A stretch of 64,000 nucleotides of DNA from Microbacterium oxydans (GTDB taxonomy: Bacteria; Actinomycetota; Actinomycetes; Actinomycetales; Microbacteriaceae). This document shows positions 16,611 to 25,554 of the stretch, in pieces (the first letter of the stretch is position 1; each line of letters opens with the position of its first letter). The position numbers and the translations under genes are program-made. The notes under the pieces were generated by a model. That model saw only the letters and a program-made list of their open reading frames with translations. It did no database searches and was not told where the DNA came from. The stretch is taken from the NCBI RefSeq assembly GCF_900095745.1, contig NZ_FMIR01000015.1:248001-312000 (forward strand), read 5' to 3'.

Positions 16611-17503
16611 GCGTGACAGAACTCGCCCGACCCAGTCTCGTCCTCGAGCAGATGCCGACCACCCCCGTGGACGAGCACCGCCCCCGGCGGCGCGCCCTTC
16701 GCGGATACCCGGTCGGTTTCTGGATCTCCGTCGCCTTCTTCGCCGTCGTCGTGGTCGCGGCCATCGCACCCGCCGCCCTCGCCCCCTTCGATCCGCTGTC
16801 GACCGACACCTCGAACGTCCTCGCGCCGCCGAGCATCGCTCATCTGCTCGGTACCGACGAAGCCGGACGCGATGTGCTCAGCCGCATCATCTACGGCGCC
16901 CAGCCGGCGCTGTTCCTCGGCATCGGCGCGACGATCATCGCGCTGGGGATCGGAAGCCTGATCGGGCTCGCCGCCGGACTCGGCAATCGGTTCCTGGATG
17001 CTCTGCTGATGCGCGTGACCGATGTGTCGCTCGCGTTCCCCGAGCTGCTGCTCGCTCTGCTCATCATCTCGATCTTCGGCGGAGGGCTGCTCAACACTCT
17101 GCTCGCGATCGGCATCGCGGGAATCCCCAGCTACGCCCGACTCGTCCGCGGCCAGACCCTCGCCATCCGCAACGCGGGCTATGTCGAGGCTGCGCGGGGC
17201 ATCGGTCTCAGCCCGACGCGGATCGCTCTGCACCATGTGCTGCCCAATGCGATCCGCCCGGTGCTCGTGCTCGCGACGATCGGCGTCGGCACGGCGACCC
17301 TCGCCGGAGCGGCGCTCACGTTCCTCGGTCTCGGCGTCGCACCCCCCACCCCGGAGTGGGGATCGATGCTGTCGATCTCACGCAACTTCCTCGAGCGAGC
17401 CTGGTGGTACGGCATCTTCCCCGGGCTGACGATCACCGCTCTGGTCGTCTCCACGACCACGATCGGCCGGACACTGCAGCGACGTCTGGAGGGAAAGCGA
17501 TGA
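16607..17503 (+). CDS. ABC transporter permease (DppC/NikC type)
   Basis: 298 residues with an N-terminal cytoplasmic segment and six membrane helices. The LLGTDEAGRDVLSRIIYGAQ motif is characteristic of the DppC branch, and GYVEAARGIGLSPTRI is the cytoplasmic coupling loop. ATGA overlap with the preceding permease and with the following ATPase gene shows translational coupling. Together with its partner it forms the channel of the importer. Confidence 0.93.
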   Translation: MSVTELARPSLVLEQMPTTPVDEHRPRRRALRGYPVGFWISVAFFAVVVVAAIAPAALAPFDPLSTDTSNVLAPPSIAHLLGTDEAGRDVLSRIIYGAQPALFLGIGATIIALGIGSLIGLAAGLGNRFLDALLMRVTDVSLAFPELLLALLIISIFGGGLLNTLLAIGIAGIPSYARLVRGQTLAIRNAGYVEAARGIGLSPTRIALHHVLPNAIRPVLVLATIGVGTATLAGAALTFLGLGVAPPTPEWGSMLSISRNFLERAWWYGIFPGLTITALVVSTTTIGRTLQRRLEGKR

Positions 17504-19161
17504 GCCGACCCCTTCTCGAAGTCGCCGGCCTGCGTATCGCGTTCGGGGGCCACGCGGATCGCCTCGACGTCGTCCACGGGATCTCGTTCTCGATCGACGC
17601 CGGCGAGACCCTCGCGATCGTCGGCGAATCCGGCTCCGGCAAGAGCGTCACGGCACGCACGCTCGTCGGGCTCACCGGCCCGGACAGCGGCGTGAGCGCG
17701 AGTACGCTGCGCTTCGGCGACCACGATCTCCGGACGGCCTCGAAGCGCACCTGGCGCGGCATCCGCGGAGGCGAGATCGGGTTCGTCCTCCAGGACGCGC
17801 TCGTCTCGCTGGACCCCCTCCGGACGATCGGCCGGGAGATCGAGGAGCCGCTGCGCGAGCACTTCGCATGGGACGCCTCGCGTCGGCGCGAGGAAGTGCA
17901 CGCGCTGCTCCGAGACGTGGGAGTGCCCGAGCCGGAGCTGAGACGCCACCAGCGCCCCCACGAGCTCTCCGGCGGCCTGCGCCAGCGTGCCCTGATCGCC
18001 AGTGCCATCGCGGCACGGCCGCCGTTCCTCATCCTCGACGAAGCGACGACCGCGCTCGATGTGACCGTGCAGGCGCAGATCCTCCGCCTGCTCGAACAGT
18101 TCAAGGAACAGGGGCGCACGCTCCTGTTGATCACCCACGATCTCGCCGTCGTCTCGCAGATCGCCGACCGCGTGATCGTGATGAAGGACGGAAGGATCGT
18201 CGAGACCGGCACGACCGCCGACGTGTTCGCCGCAGCCGAACACCCCTACACCCGCCGGCTCATCGCCTCGATCCCCTCACACCGCCCACGGCGGGCCGCG
18301 ACCGTCGTGGATCGTGCCGCACCCGAAACCGGGCCAGGCCCCTCGGCCTCCGTCGCCGTGGCGCAAGTGGACCACATCAGCCGCACGTTCCGCCTTCCGG
18401 GCGGATCCGAGCTGCGGGCGCTCGACGATGTCTCCTTCGCCCTGCACCCGGGTCGCACGCTGGGGCTTGTTGGAGAGTCCGGATCGGGCAAGACCACGGC
18501 GGGCCGCATCCTGCTGGGCCAGGAGAGAGCGGATACCGGAGAGGTCCGAGTCGTCGGCACCCGCTGGGCGGATGTCGAGCGACGCGAGCGATCCGCTCTC
18601 CGTCAGCGCATCCAGGCCGTGTATCAGGACCCGCTGAGCTCATTCGATCCCCGGCATTCGATCGATCGGATCCTGACCGAGGCGGTCGGGGTGCTCGGTC
18701 GCCACGATCGCACCGGCCGTCGGCTGCGCGTCCGTGAGCTTCTCGACCACGTCGAGCTGAGCGCGCAGCTGCTCGATCGGCGACCGCTGCAGCTGTCCGG
18801 TGGACAGCGCCAGCGCGTCGCGATCGCCCGCGCTCTCGCTCTGGAACCGACGATCATCGTCGGCGACGAGCCGGTGTCGGCTCTGGACGTGTCGATCCAG
18901 GCGCAGATCCTCGATCTCCTCGTCCGCATCCAGCAGGAGACGCAGGTCGCCCTCTTGCTGATCTCGCATGATCTCGGCGTCGTGAACGCGATCAGCGATG
19001 AAGTGCTCGTGTTGAAGAACGGCAAGGTCGTCGAGCACGACTCGGTGTCGAACGTCTTCGACCGCCCGCAGGCCGATTACACGAAAGAGCTCCTCGCGGC
19101 TATCCCGCGTATCCACGGCGCTCCCCCGCCCATCTCCCCCACGATTGGAAGCACCATATGA
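17500..19161 (+). CDS. ABC transporter ATP-binding protein, two fused ATPase domains (DppD-DppF fusion)
   Basis: 553 residues from ATG 17500 (four-base overlap with the permease). Two complete nucleotide-binding domains are present: the first has Walker A GESGSGKS (42-49) and signature LSGGLRQR; the second, from about residue 285, has GESGSGKT and LSGGQRQR, each with a Walker B ending in DE. Each half ends with the HPYTRRL or ADYTKEL type segment of the oligopeptide ATPase C-terminal region. A single chain therefore replaces the usual DppD and DppF pair. It powers the importer encoded just upstream. Confidence 0.94.
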   Translation: MSRPLLEVAGLRIAFGGHADRLDVVHGISFSIDAGETLAIVGESGSGKSVTARTLVGLTGPDSGVSASTLRFGDHDLRTASKRTWRGIRGGEIGFVLQDALVSLDPLRTIGREIEEPLREHFAWDASRRREEVHALLRDVGVPEPELRRHQRPHELSGGLRQRALIASAIAARPPFLILDEATTALDVTVQAQILRLLEQFKEQGRTLLLITHDLAVVSQIADRVIVMKDGRIVETGTTADVFAAAEHPYTRRLIASIPSHRPRRAATVVDRAAPETGPGPSASVAVAQVDHISRTFRLPGGSELRALDDVSFALHPGRTLGLVGESGSGKTTAGRILLGQERADTGEVRVVGTRWADVERRERSALRQRIQAVYQDPLSSFDPRHSIDRILTEAVGVLGRHDRTGRRLRVRELLDHVELSAQLLDRRPLQLSGGQRQRVAIARALALEPTIIVGDEPVSALDVSIQAQILDLLVRIQQETQVALLLISHDLGVVNAISDEVLVLKNGKVVEHDSVSNVFDRPQADYTKELLAAIPRIHGAPPPISPTIGSTI

Positions 19162-20468
19162 CCGCCCCCACATCGACCGCACCGGTCAGCACCTACCAGC
19201 GCCTCGCCGAACGGTTCCGTCCGGTGTTCGCCGAGATCGCCTCCGGCGCGACGGACCGGGAGATCAACCGCACGCTCCCCTTCGAACAGATCCGGTTGCT
19301 GCGGGATGCCGGATTCGGGGCTGTCCGCGTGCCCGAGGAGTACGGCGGCGATGGGGCATCCGCGGTGGACCTCTTCCGTCTGCTCATCGAACTCGCCAGA
19401 GCCGACTCCAACGTCGCCCACATCTGGCGCGGACACTTCGCCTTCCTCGAGGTGCGACTCACGCATGAGGATCCGGAGTACCGCCGGCATTGGGGGGAGC
19501 AGGCCGTCGCCGGCGTGGTCGTCGGCAATGCACAGAGTGAGCCGGGCAGCGGGGCGCCGACCGAGAGCAACACCGTCATCACCGAGAAGGATGACGGCAC
19601 CCTCGTGCTCAACGGTGAGAAGTACTACAGCACGGGCACGATCTTCTCGGACTGGGCGAACGTCACCGCGCGATACCAGGACCATCACGCCACCATCGCG
19701 GTTCCGCTGAATGCCCCCGGCGTCACGATCCACGACGACTGGGTCGGGTTCGGCCAGCGCCTGACCGGAACCGGGACGACCGCCTTCTCGGAGGTCGTGG
19801 TCGATTCCGCACACCTCACGGTGTACTCGCCCGGAGCGCGCGACCGGAGCTACATCTCCGGCTTCTACCAGCTCTTCCTTCTCGCCGTGGTGGCCGGCAT
19901 CGGGCATGCGGCCGTCGACGATGCCGCGGACTACGTGCGCTCTCGCACGAGACCACTGCTCAGCGGGGCGGCGGCGCAGGACGACCCGTTGTCGCAGGCC
20001 GTACTCGGCAGAGCTGCGGGATCCGCCTTCGCGGCCGAGGCTGCCGTGCTGCACGCCGCGCAGCGGATCGACGATGCGTACCGCGCAGCGCTGGACGGCG
20101 TCTCGGAGAGGGAGCCCTTCGAGGCGGCCGACGTTGCCGCCTACTCGGCGCAGATCGCCGTGATCCCCCTGGTGCTGTCGGTGACCACGGATGTCTTCGA
20201 CGTCGGCGGATCGTCATCCGTCGCGCAGAGCCGAGCGCTCGACAGGCACTGGCGCAACGCCCGGACGATCGGCGTGCACAACCCGATCGCCGCGCGACAG
20301 CGCGCGGTCGGGCACCGGGTGCTCTTCGATGCACTGCCCGATCCGTTCGCCGAGCGTGAGGTGCGGGAGAGCGGAACGGATGCCGTGCAGGATGCTGCGA
20401 CCGATGATGCCGCGGACGGTGCCGCGGACGAAAGTGCGACCGTCTCGGAGAGCGAGGGCACCGCGTGA
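19158..20468 (+). CDS. Acyl-CoA dehydrogenase-fold flavin monooxygenase (DszC/SfnB-like)
   Basis: 436 residues with the acyl-CoA dehydrogenase fold. The N-terminal helical part (LLRDAGFGAVRVPEEYGG) and the LNGEKYYSTG beta-domain motif are typical of the DszC/SfnB branch, which uses reduced flavin and oxygen to attack sulfur compounds instead of dehydrogenating acyl-CoA. The last about 35 residues are an acidic Ala/Asp/Glu/Ser tail with no equivalent in the family. It sits between the importer and an LLM-type monooxygenase with four-base overlaps on both sides, so it acts on the imported compound or its product. The exact substrate is open. Confidence 0.82.
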   Translation: MTAPTSTAPVSTYQRLAERFRPVFAEIASGATDREINRTLPFEQIRLLRDAGFGAVRVPEEYGGDGASAVDLFRLLIELARADSNVAHIWRGHFAFLEVRLTHEDPEYRRHWGEQAVAGVVVGNAQSEPGSGAPTESNTVITEKDDGTLVLNGEKYYSTGTIFSDWANVTARYQDHHATIAVPLNAPGVTIHDDWVGFGQRLTGTGTTAFSEVVVDSAHLTVYSPGARDRSYISGFYQLFLLAVVAGIGHAAVDDAADYVRSRTRPLLSGAAAQDDPLSQAVLGRAAGSAFAAEAAVLHAAQRIDDAYRAALDGVSEREPFEAADVAAYSAQIAVIPLVLSVTTDVFDVGGSSSVAQSRALDRHWRNARTIGVHNPIAARQRAVGHRVLFDALPDPFAEREVRESGTDAVQDAATDDAADGAADESATVSESEGTA

Positions 20469-21853
20469 GCGAGCGTGATCGGCCTCTCGTCCTGAGCCTG
20501 TTCGAGATGGCATCTCCCGTGCACCTGTCGCACGGGCTGTGGACGCACCCGCTGGATCAGCGTCACCGCGTCGCCGACATCGGGTTCTGGCGAGAGCTCG
20601 GCTCCCTGCTCGAGTACGGAACGTTCGACGAGCTGTTCCTCGCCGATGTGCTCGGCGCGTACGACGTGTTCGACGACGGACTCGGCACCGCCGTGCGGGA
20701 AGGTTTCCAGATCCCGGCGCTCGATCCCCTCATCGTGCTGGGCGCGCTCGCGGACGCCACCGACCACCTCGGGCTGGTCGCGACGTTCTCGACGACCTAC
20801 GAGCCTCCTTTCACGTTCGCGCGACGGCTCGCCACGCTCGATCACCTGTCGAATGGGCGCATCGGCTGGAACATCGTCACCTCGTACCTCACGAACGCGG
20901 CGAGGAACTTCGGTCTCGCAGATCAGATCGAGCACGACGCCCGGTATGAGATCGCCGACGAGTTCCTCGAAGTCGTGTATCGCCTGCTGCTGCAGTCGTG
21001 GGATGACGACGCGATCACCGCCGACCGCGACCGGCGCGTCTACGCCGAGCCGGACGCCGTGCGCTACATCGACCATGTCGGCTCTCGGTTCCGCGTGGCC
21101 GGCCCCAGCCTCACTGCACCCAGCTCCCAGCGCGTGCCCGTGCTCTTCCAGGCTGGCAGCTCGCTTCGGGGGCTCTCCTTCGCGGCGAAGCACGCGGAGG
21201 TCGTGTTCGTCGGTGGATCGACCCTCGACGACATCCGTGCGAACGTCGACGCGATCCGCGCGCAGGCGGCGGAGTTCGGCCGCGATCCCGACACGATCTC
21301 CTTCCTCGCGGGCGCGCACGTCGTCGTCGCGGAAACCGAGCAGGCTGCGCGCGAGAAGGCAGCGGACTACGCCCGATATCGCACACCCCGGGAGGCTCTC
21401 ACGCAACCTGCCCGCACCCCCGACCTGAGTCGTTACGAGCCGACGGAGCTCGTCGAAGACATCATCCGACGCGAGGATCACGGGTACCGGCTGCTGATCC
21501 GGGAGTGGCGTCCGGGGCAGACGGTCGGCGAGCTCGTCGCGAAGGCGGCGAGCTCACGGAAGGGCATCGCAGGTGACTGGTCGATCGTCGGCGACCCGGT
21601 GCAGGTCGCCACCCGGCTCGAGCAGATCGCCGACTATGCCCACCTCGACGGTTTCAACCTGAGCCAGGATGTGAGCTTCGAGTCGGCGCGCGACTTCATC
21701 GAGCTCGCCGTGCCGGAGCTGCGGCGACGCGGCCTCGCCCGATCGAGCTATCGCGACGGGGAGACGCTGCGGGAGCGTCTGTCGCGCGACCGGTCCGGAG
21801 CCCGCCCGCACCCGACCCACCCCGCTTGGCAGGTGTCGTCACCCGTGCGGTGA
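20465..21853 (+). CDS. LLM-class flavin-dependent monooxygenase (NtaA/SnaA/DszA type)
   Basis: 462 residues starting at GTG 20465 (GTGA overlap). The RIGWNIVTSYLTNAARNFG segment and the phosphate-binding VPVLFQAGSS near residue 225 are hallmarks of the NtaA/SnaA/DszA group of FMNH2-dependent monooxygenases in the bacterial luciferase superfamily. Known members oxidise sulfones, nitrilotriacetate and related substrates. Paired with a DszC-like enzyme it suggests stepwise oxidation and carbon-sulfur cleavage. No flavin reductase gene is in the operon, so reduced flavin must come from elsewhere. Last gene of the operon, before a strong hairpin. Confidence 0.85.
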   Translation: MSERDRPLVLSLFEMASPVHLSHGLWTHPLDQRHRVADIGFWRELGSLLEYGTFDELFLADVLGAYDVFDDGLGTAVREGFQIPALDPLIVLGALADATDHLGLVATFSTTYEPPFTFARRLATLDHLSNGRIGWNIVTSYLTNAARNFGLADQIEHDARYEIADEFLEVVYRLLLQSWDDDAITADRDRRVYAEPDAVRYIDHVGSRFRVAGPSLTAPSSQRVPVLFQAGSSLRGLSFAAKHAEVVFVGGSTLDDIRANVDAIRAQAAEFGRDPDTISFLAGAHVVVAETEQAAREKAADYARYRTPREALTQPARTPDLSRYEPTELVEDIIRREDHGYRLLIREWRPGQTVGELVAKAASSRKGIAGDWSIVGDPVQVATRLEQIADYAHLDGFNLSQDVSFESARDFIELAVPELRRRGLARSSYRDGETLRERLSRDRSGARPHPTHPAWQVSSPVR

Positions 21854-21854
21854 G

Positions 21855-21928
21855 CAACTCAGGAAGGCTTTCCGTCGGAACTCGCAAACCGGCCGATCCC
21901 TGGGCGGACCGGCCGGTTTCCTGAGTTG
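21855..21928. terminator. Bidirectional hairpin terminator
   Basis: Two stacked inverted repeats: outer CAACTCAGGAA (21855-21865) with TTCCTGAGTTG (21918-21928), inner AAACCGGCCG (21886-21895) with CGGCCGGTTT (21910-21919). The region lies between the convergent ends of the monooxygenase operon and the SRPBCC gene. Confidence 0.8.
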
Positions 21929-21945
21929 TGAACGCGACGCCGCGG

Positions 21946-22923
21946 TCAGACGGCGAGCAGCTCCCGCTCCAGGCGAGCGAACGACGACTCCATGCCGTCG
22001 GCCATGCCGGTGGCGAGGATCATGTCGCGCGTCTCCTTGTCGGGGTACTCGATGAGCACCGTGACGAGGGTCGCGCCGTCCTCCTCGTACAGGTTCAGAT
22101 CGTTGAGGGTCTCGGTCGGCATGCCCTGCATCCGCTCAGTGGTGACCGCGCGGCGCGGGGCGTCGATCAGGAGCGCCTCCCCCTCGAAGCCGAACGGCTC
22201 CCCCTCCGTGTCGCCCACCGGCGCCCAGGAGTTCCGATACGACTGGCCGACCTCGGTGGCGGCGACGCACTCCGTCATCTCCCAGCCGTCGGGGCCGAGC
22301 ATCCACTTGCGGATGAGCTCGGGCTCGAAGTGCGCGCGCCAGACCAGCTCACGCGGCCCTTCGACCAGACGGGTGATGCGCACGTGGGTGTCGTCGAGCA
22401 GCTCCACCCGGGTGCCCTTGCCCTGCGCGTAGTCGCGGAGGTCCTGCAGCACGGCATCCAGCTGCGCCATCGCCATCTTGATGCCCTCGACCTGGCCCAT
22501 CTCGACGACCTGCTCGAGTGCATCGACCGAGTCGAAGTGGCTGGTCGTGACCATGCGGGTGCCCTCGGCGGTGGGCTCGAACGAGAACGACATCCGCTGC
22601 GCGGGGAAGCCCTCGAGTGGCTTGCCGGACTCGTCCACGAAGGAGTCGATCACCTCGAAGCCGTTCGGCGCATCGATCGAGAGGAACTCCCACGATCCGG
22701 ATGACTTCTCGCCACGGGGGCCGTTCATCGAGTAGACCGCGCGTCCGCCGACGGTGTGGTCCCAGGCGGTGAAGGTGGCCGGCCATCCGGGAGGACCCCA
22801 GAAGCGTTCGAGCTGGCGCGGATCGCTGTAGGCGCTCCAGACCCGCTCGATGGGGGCGGCGAAGTCGGCGACCACGGTCATCGTGAGGTTGTCGGCATCG
22901 GTGGTGACGTCGGTGACAGGCAT
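21946..22923 (-). CDS. Two-domain SRPBCC (AHSA1-like) protein
   Basis: 325 residues made of two SRPBCC/AHSA1-like units: the first with VVADFAAPIERVWSAYSDPRQLERFWGPP (split here by its own length) at the start, and the second beginning near 180 with GPRELVWRAHFEPELIRKWMLGPDGW. Each unit forms a hydrophobic pocket; the ligand is unknown. It follows an ArsR-type regulator gene by one base. The ArsR-AHSA1 arrangement is very common in actinobacteria, usually with one domain; the tandem form here is less usual but known. Confidence 0.85.
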   Translation of the reverse strand: MPVTDVTTDADNLTMTVVADFAAPIERVWSAYSDPRQLERFWGPPGWPATFTAWDHTVGGRAVYSMNGPRGEKSSGSWEFLSIDAPNGFEVIDSFVDESGKPLEGFPAQRMSFSFEPTAEGTRMVTTSHFDSVDALEQVVEMGQVEGIKMAMAQLDAVLQDLRDYAQGKGTRVELLDDTHVRITRLVEGPRELVWRAHFEPELIRKWMLGPDGWEMTECVAATEVGQSYRNSWAPVGDTEGEPFGFEGEALLIDAPRRAVTTERMQGMPTETLNDLNLYEEDGATLVTVLIEYPDKETRDMILATGMADGMESSFARLERELLAV

Positions 22924-22924
22924 T

Positions 22925-23314
22925 TCAGTCTCCTTGCTCGTTCTTCTTGGTGTCGCTGTTGTCGGATGCGCCGGACCGAGGCGTCTCGGCCAGCAGGTCG
23001 TCGAGCCGGGCGATGCGCGACCGCCACAGCTCTTCGTATCGGGCGAGGAGCGCCCTGGCGCGGGCGATCATCTCGGGGTTCGCGCGGACGAGCCGCTCGC
23101 GTCCCTCGGCGCGCTTGACGATGAGGTTCGCGGCCTCGAGCACGGCGACGTGCTTCTGCACCGCGGCGAACGACATCTCGTATTCGGAGGCGAGGGTCGA
23201 GACCGACTGCTCACGCTCGATCGTCCGGCGCAGGATGTCGCGCCGGGTCGACGTCGCCAGTGCGTGGAAGACACGGTCGACCTCCGCTTCGCTCAGTTCT
23301 CTTTGTGCAACCAT
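22925..23314 (-). CDS. ArsR family transcriptional regulator
   Basis: 129-residue winged-helix protein: FHALATSTRRDILRRTI followed by the recognition helix region SVSTLASEYEMSFAAVQKHV. It lacks the cysteine metal sites of ArsR/SmtB sensors, so it belongs to the metal-independent branch that pairs with SRPBCC proteins. The inverted repeat 23305-23324 spans its own start codon and may be its operator. It forms a two-gene unit with the SRPBCC gene. Confidence 0.85.
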   Translation of the reverse strand: MVAQRELSEAEVDRVFHALATSTRRDILRRTIEREQSVSTLASEYEMSFAAVQKHVAVLEAANLIVKRAEGRERLVRANPEMIARARALLARYEELWRSRIARLDDLLAETPRSGASDNSDTKKNEQGD

Positions 23315-23324
23315 TTGGTTGTAC
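23305..23324. promoter_or_regulatory. Inverted repeat across the ArsR start codon
   Basis: CAACCA and TGGTTG flank two bases, extended by a further matching GT/AC pair, nine of ten pairs outside the centre. Position over the start codon fits autorepression. Confidence 0.4.
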
Positions 23325-23470
23325 GTTATGCCTGAGCGGAGGGGATGTCAAGAGGTGATCGTGTCTGCGTATCGAGCGACGCCGACGGCCTTCCTGCGCA
23401 TCGGGCAGAAGGGGACTCTGTCCAGAGGGGAGGAGTAACGGCGAGCGGGAGGACGAATCCTGCATCACGA

Positions 23471-23505
23471 CATCGCCACCGGAACGCGTGATTCCGGTGG
23501 CGATG
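23471..23505. terminator. Hairpin terminator after the beta-helix operon
   Basis: A perfect 14-bp stem: arms 23471-23484 and 23492-23505 around a seven-base loop, 22 bp past the stop of the 675-residue beta-helix gene on the minus strand. Confidence 0.8.
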
Positions 23506-23526
23506 CGGCTGATACGACGCTGTCGA

Positions 23527-25554
23527 TCAGTTGAGGACGAATGCGTATTCGACGGAGTTTCCCGCCAGATCGTATGCGACGAGGACGTTAGCACCTGCGA
23601 CAGCGCCGAAGACGCCGGGGCGTAGCCCGTTGACGTCCGACCAGACGTCATCCGTGAGGTTCTTCACCTTCCCGTTGATCTCCACCTTGTCGATACGGCC
23701 GACATCGTGGAGCTTGAGGCTGAGTCGGTCATATCCATCCCCTGCAGAGACCGTCTCGCCAACGCCGGACTTCACCACCACGGTAGGTGCTGTGCGGTCC
23801 ACCGTGAAGGCGAATGAGCCGGTCGCCGAGACGTTTCCCGCCAGGTCATGCGCGTTGTACCTCACTGTGTAAGCCCCGTCGTCCAGCTCCGGCGCCGCGG
23901 CATGGGTGGCACGCGACGCTCCGTCGAATGCCGTCTGAGTGCTGGTGACGAGCGACGCCCCGCGATAGATGTTGGCGACGACACGTCCGACGCCGAAATC
24001 ATCTTCCGCTGTCACCTCGATTCTCAGATCGCGGAGGGGTCCGGCAGTCGTCGGATCGACGAGGGAGGCTGTCGGCTTCGTCTCGTCGCCTCTCTCGATG
24101 AGTGTGTTGCGCGCAGGATCGATATCGAACGCACTGATCTCCGCGCCACGGACAAGATTGTTCTCGATGATGTTGTCCACCGCGCGTGAGGGCAGCCCGG
24201 ATTCTTGGTTGCCTGGCAGAGCGTGGCGATCGGATACCCCATACGGCATCCGACCCGAGTTCGAGACGATCGTGTTGTGGCGCACCACATTGCCCTGCGG
24301 CCGTGCGTCGTGGTCGAGGTTGGCGAAGAAGGAGAAGGCCCCCTCGAACATGATGCCGGTGCCTGTCGTGGCATCCGGACCCCAGAACTCCCGCCAAGCC
24401 TGCGCGCCGAAGCCGCCCCCGGAGTCGACGATGTGATTGCCTTCGACGACATTGCCTCGAGTCGAGGAGTGATCTGCTGCGGCCGTCGTGCCCGCCGTGA
24501 TCCAGATGCCCGTCAGGCCTGTCGCTCGAACGGTGTTGAACCGGACGATATTGTCTCGGACATCGTTCACGAGCTTGATCCCGGGACCGTAGATGTCCAC
24601 CACCGTGTTGTGCTCGATGATCGAGCGCTGCGTTCCCCGGTATCCCTGCTCGGTCCGTTGCGCGATGTCCGCGGCAGAACGATCGGGGACGTTCTTGCCT
24701 CCGCCGATGTCGATGCCTTGGCCGGCCAGCTCGACGTAATTGTTGCGCACGGTTCCGTCGATGCTGCTGATGACCGCCAGACCCGCACCTTGAAAGTTCG
24801 TATAGGGGTCATCATCGTCGAGGAAGCGCTTGGTCTCGATCACGGAGTTGTTCTCGATGACGTAGTCCTTGCAGTGCGCGAGCGTGAGCCCTGTCCCCTT
24901 CACCATCGTGATCACCCCGGCCGCGTCGGTCGTAGTGCGCTGATAGTCGCGGATTGTCACGTTGCGCACAACCACGTCATGGCACGGCGTGAGGTCGGAG
25001 GTGTCCTCGAAACGCCCGGCGATGAAGATGGCCGAGTTGAGTCCGCGGTGGTCGAGAATCGTGATCCCGTCGATCGTGATGTTGTCGGAACGGTAGATCT
25101 TGATCGCGGCGTCTTCGGTGAGGTGAGTCGGTTCGTCGCGCTGGAGCGTGAATCCGGTCAGCTGCACCTCCGAGAGGAAGTCGCCCTCGATGCGGTTGGT
25201 CCCGTTGAGGACGAGCGTGGAGTCGCCACCGCCGGTGATCCCTCCCCCGCCACGGAGGTCGAGGTTTCCTGTGACTCGGAAGGTGCCGGGCCCGAGATCG
25301 ACGAGACCACCTGTGTCGAGGGCTGCCTGAAGTGCAGCCGTGTCGTCTGCGGCGCCGTCTCCGGCGGCACCGAAATCACGCGGATCCACGGTTGTCGGCG
25401 CGGCGAGCGAGGCGTACCGTCCGCTGACGGACGTCTCCGTTGTCCCCTCGGAAGCGGAGGCGCTGGGAGCCGCGGCGACGAGCCCGAGGGTTGTGACCGC
25501 CACGGCGATCACGGCGACGGGACCGCTGCTTCGGCGCCGATTCCTAACGCGCAT
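23527..25554 (-). CDS. Secreted right-handed beta-helix protein with C-terminal Ig-like domains
   Basis: 675 residues from ATG 25554, whose start shares one base with the stop of the preceding gene (TGATG); a much longer upstream frame is a shadow. A signal peptide ends near residue 35. The Pectate_lyase_3-type entry motif DFGAAGDGAADDTAALQAALD is at 60-80, followed by about 400 residues of beta-helix coils rich in NxV, NNxV and GIDIGGG. It is the closest paralogue of the 26974 gene (shared NFQGAG, AGQGIDIGGG, NVPDRS, IYGPGIKLVN). Residues about 480-675 add two Ig-like domains (DDFGVGRVVANIY; DRTAPTVVVKSG) that may bind carbohydrate or the cell wall. Probably a lyase or hydrolase on a polysaccharide; catalytic residues cannot be assigned by eye. 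Confidence 0.85.
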   Translation of the reverse strand: MRVRNRRRSSGPVAVIAVAVTTLGLVAAAPSASASEGTTETSVSGRYASLAAPTTVDPRDFGAAGDGAADDTAALQAALDTGGLVDLGPGTFRVTGNLDLRGGGGITGGGDSTLVLNGTNRIEGDFLSEVQLTGFTLQRDEPTHLTEDAAIKIYRSDNITIDGITILDHRGLNSAIFIAGRFEDTSDLTPCHDVVVRNVTIRDYQRTTTDAAGVITMVKGTGLTLAHCKDYVIENNSVIETKRFLDDDDPYTNFQGAGLAVISSIDGTVRNNYVELAGQGIDIGGGKNVPDRSAADIAQRTEQGYRGTQRSIIEHNTVVDIYGPGIKLVNDVRDNIVRFNTVRATGLTGIWITAGTTAAADHSSTRGNVVEGNHIVDSGGGFGAQAWREFWGPDATTGTGIMFEGAFSFFANLDHDARPQGNVVRHNTIVSNSGRMPYGVSDRHALPGNQESGLPSRAVDNIIENNLVRGAEISAFDIDPARNTLIERGDETKPTASLVDPTTAGPLRDLRIEVTAEDDFGVGRVVANIYRGASLVTSTQTAFDGASRATHAAAPELDDGAYTVRYNAHDLAGNVSATGSFAFTVDRTAPTVVVKSGVGETVSAGDGYDRLSLKLHDVGRIDKVEINGKVKNLTDDVWSDVNGLRPGVFGAVAGANVLVAYDLAGNSVEYAFVLN

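Noticed and set aside
16489..19161. 890-codon frame as one transporter gene
   Set aside because: The upstream half overlaps the two permease genes out of frame; the ATPase begins at 17500.
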